NCBI GenBank assembly: GCA_964388245.1
Contig: CAYLZH010000238.1
Coordinates: 1 to 7,654, forward strand
Source: JAIOYV01 sp964388245
GTDB lineage: Bacteria; Bacteroidota; Bacteroidia; Bacteroidales; M50B96
Direction of reading: 5' to 3'
DNA length: 7,654 nt
The first letter of the stretch is position 1, and each line of letters opens with the position of its first letter. This document shows positions 6,707 to 7,654 of this stretch, piece after piece. The notes under the pieces were generated by a model. It was not told the DNA's origin. It ran no database searches and worked only from the letters and a program-made list of their open reading frames with translations. The translations under genes and the position numbers were made by a program.

Positions 6707-7612
6707 TTATGGGTGAAACAATTCTTTAAAAATAATTTTTGCCTCGGATTGCTCGCCCCGGAAAAGGCTGCCAAAAATGAGTTTCACAAGCTGAAACCAG
6801 GCTACCGGCAAATATTTTGAAAAATGTTTTTTGTACAGTTTTATATAGCTGGAATAAAGGTATCTGCGAGCTGATGAAGCATCCTGCCCTTTCCCATATT
6901 TTGTTTTTGTACTTACACCCTGTTCATGATAAACAATGCTCGATGGACAGGCAAAATTGTTAAACCCGGTCTGTGTTGCCCTGTAACACCAGTCGATATC
7001 TTCGCAATAAAGAAAAAAGCTTTCGTCTAACAAGCCTATTTTTTCTACAAGGCTCGCATGGCAAAACATTGATGCCCCAATAAGATAATCGACTTTGCAA
7101 GGCGTTTGATTTTTCTGTCCGGTATTTTTTTGCCCCTGATGTCTGAATTTTATAATTCCGTTTTTAGGATCGAATTTTCCACCCACAGCCTGAATTGTTG
7201 TCTTGTCATGCCAGTCAATCAATATTGAACCAAGAAATCCGGGCTTTTGACCAGCAGTGATAAGTTTATCAAACTGAATTACAAGTTCTTCAAGACTGCT
7301 GTTAATCAATTGGGTATCGTTGTTTAATAACCATATATAGCCGGGAGCTTCAGTTTGAAGAATTTCTCTGATGGCTACATTATTTGCACCGGCAAAGCCC
7401 AGGTTACTTTCTATACTTATAAGTTTTGATTGAATCTTGTCGTTCTTGTTTAAGAAATCAGACAGATGATTGCATGAGTTGTTCAGGTTGCATAAATCGA
7501 CAATCCGGATTTTTACATTGGTGTAACTACTCGAAAACACACTTCTTAAACAGTTGCATGTGTGTTGCCAGCTTCCGTAATTTACAATTATTATGTGAAC
7601 TGTATTTTGCAT
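6707..7612 (-). CDS. Family 2 glycosyltransferase, WbbL/rhamnosyltransferase-like
   Basis: This 301-residue GT2 protein resembles the WbbL/RfbF branch, which often adds rhamnose to O-antigen or exopolysaccharide; the actual sugar is unknown. Visible motifs are VHIIIVNYGSWQHT (5-18), SNLGFAGANNVAIR (69-82), the metal-binding WLLNNDT (94-100), DYLIGASMFCHASLVEKIGLLDESFFLYCEDIDWCYR split across 175-211 with catalytic-region Glu204-Asp205, and VYHEQGVST (227-235). The segment normally reading VDNASTD is VDLCNLNNSC (38-47): the Asp is kept but the rest is unusual. Nine cysteines are present, a high number for a cytoplasmic enzyme. The C-terminus (about 268-285) is hydrophobic with basic flanks and may touch the membrane. 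The ATG (7610-7612) is fixed by an in-frame TAA three codons upstream (7622-7624). It converges with the plus-strand operon, so it belongs to a separate transcript arriving from beyond the right edge or starting just there. Confidence 0.92.
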   Translation of the reverse strand: MQNTVHIIIVNYGSWQHTCNCLRSVFSSSYTNVKIRIVDLCNLNNSCNHLSDFLNKNDKIQSKLISIESNLGFAGANNVAIREILQTEAPGYIWLLNNDTQLINSSLEELVIQFDKLITAGQKPGFLGSILIDWHDKTTIQAVGGKFDPKNGIIKFRHQGQKNTGQKNQTPCKVDYLIGASMFCHASLVEKIGLLDESFFLYCEDIDWCYRATQTGFNNFACPSSIVYHEQGVSTKTKYGKGQDASSARRYLYSSYIKLYKKHFSKYLPVAWFQLVKLIFGSLFRGEQSEAKIIFKELFHP

Positions 7613-7654
7613 AGGTTGAAATTATGAGCTTGTACAACAATGGCAAACCTTTCT

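Noticed and set aside
7426..7614. Plus-strand cysteine-rich 62-codon frame resembling a small metal-binding protein
   Set aside because: The CxxC-like pattern is the shadow of the minus-strand glycosyltransferase's own N-terminal codons; the real gene is supported by GT2 motifs over its whole length.
7617..7647. Possible minus-strand promoter (TTTG, 19-base spacer, TAATTTCA) just before the ATG at 7612
   Set aside because: The -33-like element and spacing fit, but the -7 box has two mismatches and would place the start of transcription at or inside the start codon; not enough support.
7613..7654. Open minus-strand frame at the right edge that could be the end of another gene
   Set aside because: Only a dozen or so codons are visible before overlapping the glycosyltransferase start; no motif can be recognised.

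Overview
The window looks like a piece of a Bacteroidota chromosome, perhaps from a marine or environmental member of the Marinilabiliales/Prolixibacteraceae type; that finer placement is an inference. Three things support the phylum: no gene has a strong Shine-Dalgarno sequence, a gap between genes carries exact copies of the Bacteroidota -7 promoter box (TAnnTTTG), and the proteins read like family members from that phylum.

Left edge (2-934): the 3' three quarters of kbl, glycine C-acetyltransferase (2-amino-3-ketobutyrate CoA ligase), a housekeeping enzyme of threonine/glycine metabolism cut by the window edge. A weak hairpin follows it at 954-990.

Centre (1006-6682): five same-strand genes that form part of a surface-polysaccharide (exopolysaccharide, capsule or O-antigen) locus of the Wzx/Wzy type. 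In order they are a GT2 glycosyltransferase, an 83-base gap with two candidate -7 boxes, a second GT2 glycosyltransferase, a polytopic O-antigen ligase/polymerase (Wzy-like), a DUF1972/GT4 glycosyltransferase of the rhamnosyltransferase type, and a WbaP/WcaJ-type polyprenyl-phosphate sugar-1-phosphate transferase. The last four are tightly packed (two ATGA overlaps and a 4-base gap) and almost certainly share one transcript. In the inferred pathway, the last gene's product loads the first sugar phosphate onto undecaprenyl phosphate, the glycosyltransferases extend the repeat unit on the cytoplasmic face, and the polymerase joins flipped units in the periplasm. No flippase (Wzx), outer-membrane export protein (Wza), chain-length tyrosine kinase (Wzc) or nucleotide-sugar synthesis gene lies in the window, so the locus must continue elsewhere or rely on other loci.

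Right edge (6707-7612): a convergent minus-strand GT2 glycosyltransferase of the WbbL/rhamnosyltransferase type, separated from the plus-strand operon by only 24 bases that hold a compact hairpin, a likely shared terminator. The polysaccharide region therefore seems to continue to the right as an opposing transcription unit. Bases 7613-7654 hold no gene I can support.

No tRNA, rRNA, CRISPR, insertion sequence or phage gene is visible. I did not find a convincing new biological system. The items most worth a second look are the unusual N-terminal motif of the minus-strand glycosyltransferase, the tandem promoter boxes inside the cluster, and the A-tracts with a correctly phased slippery heptamer in the polymerase gene.
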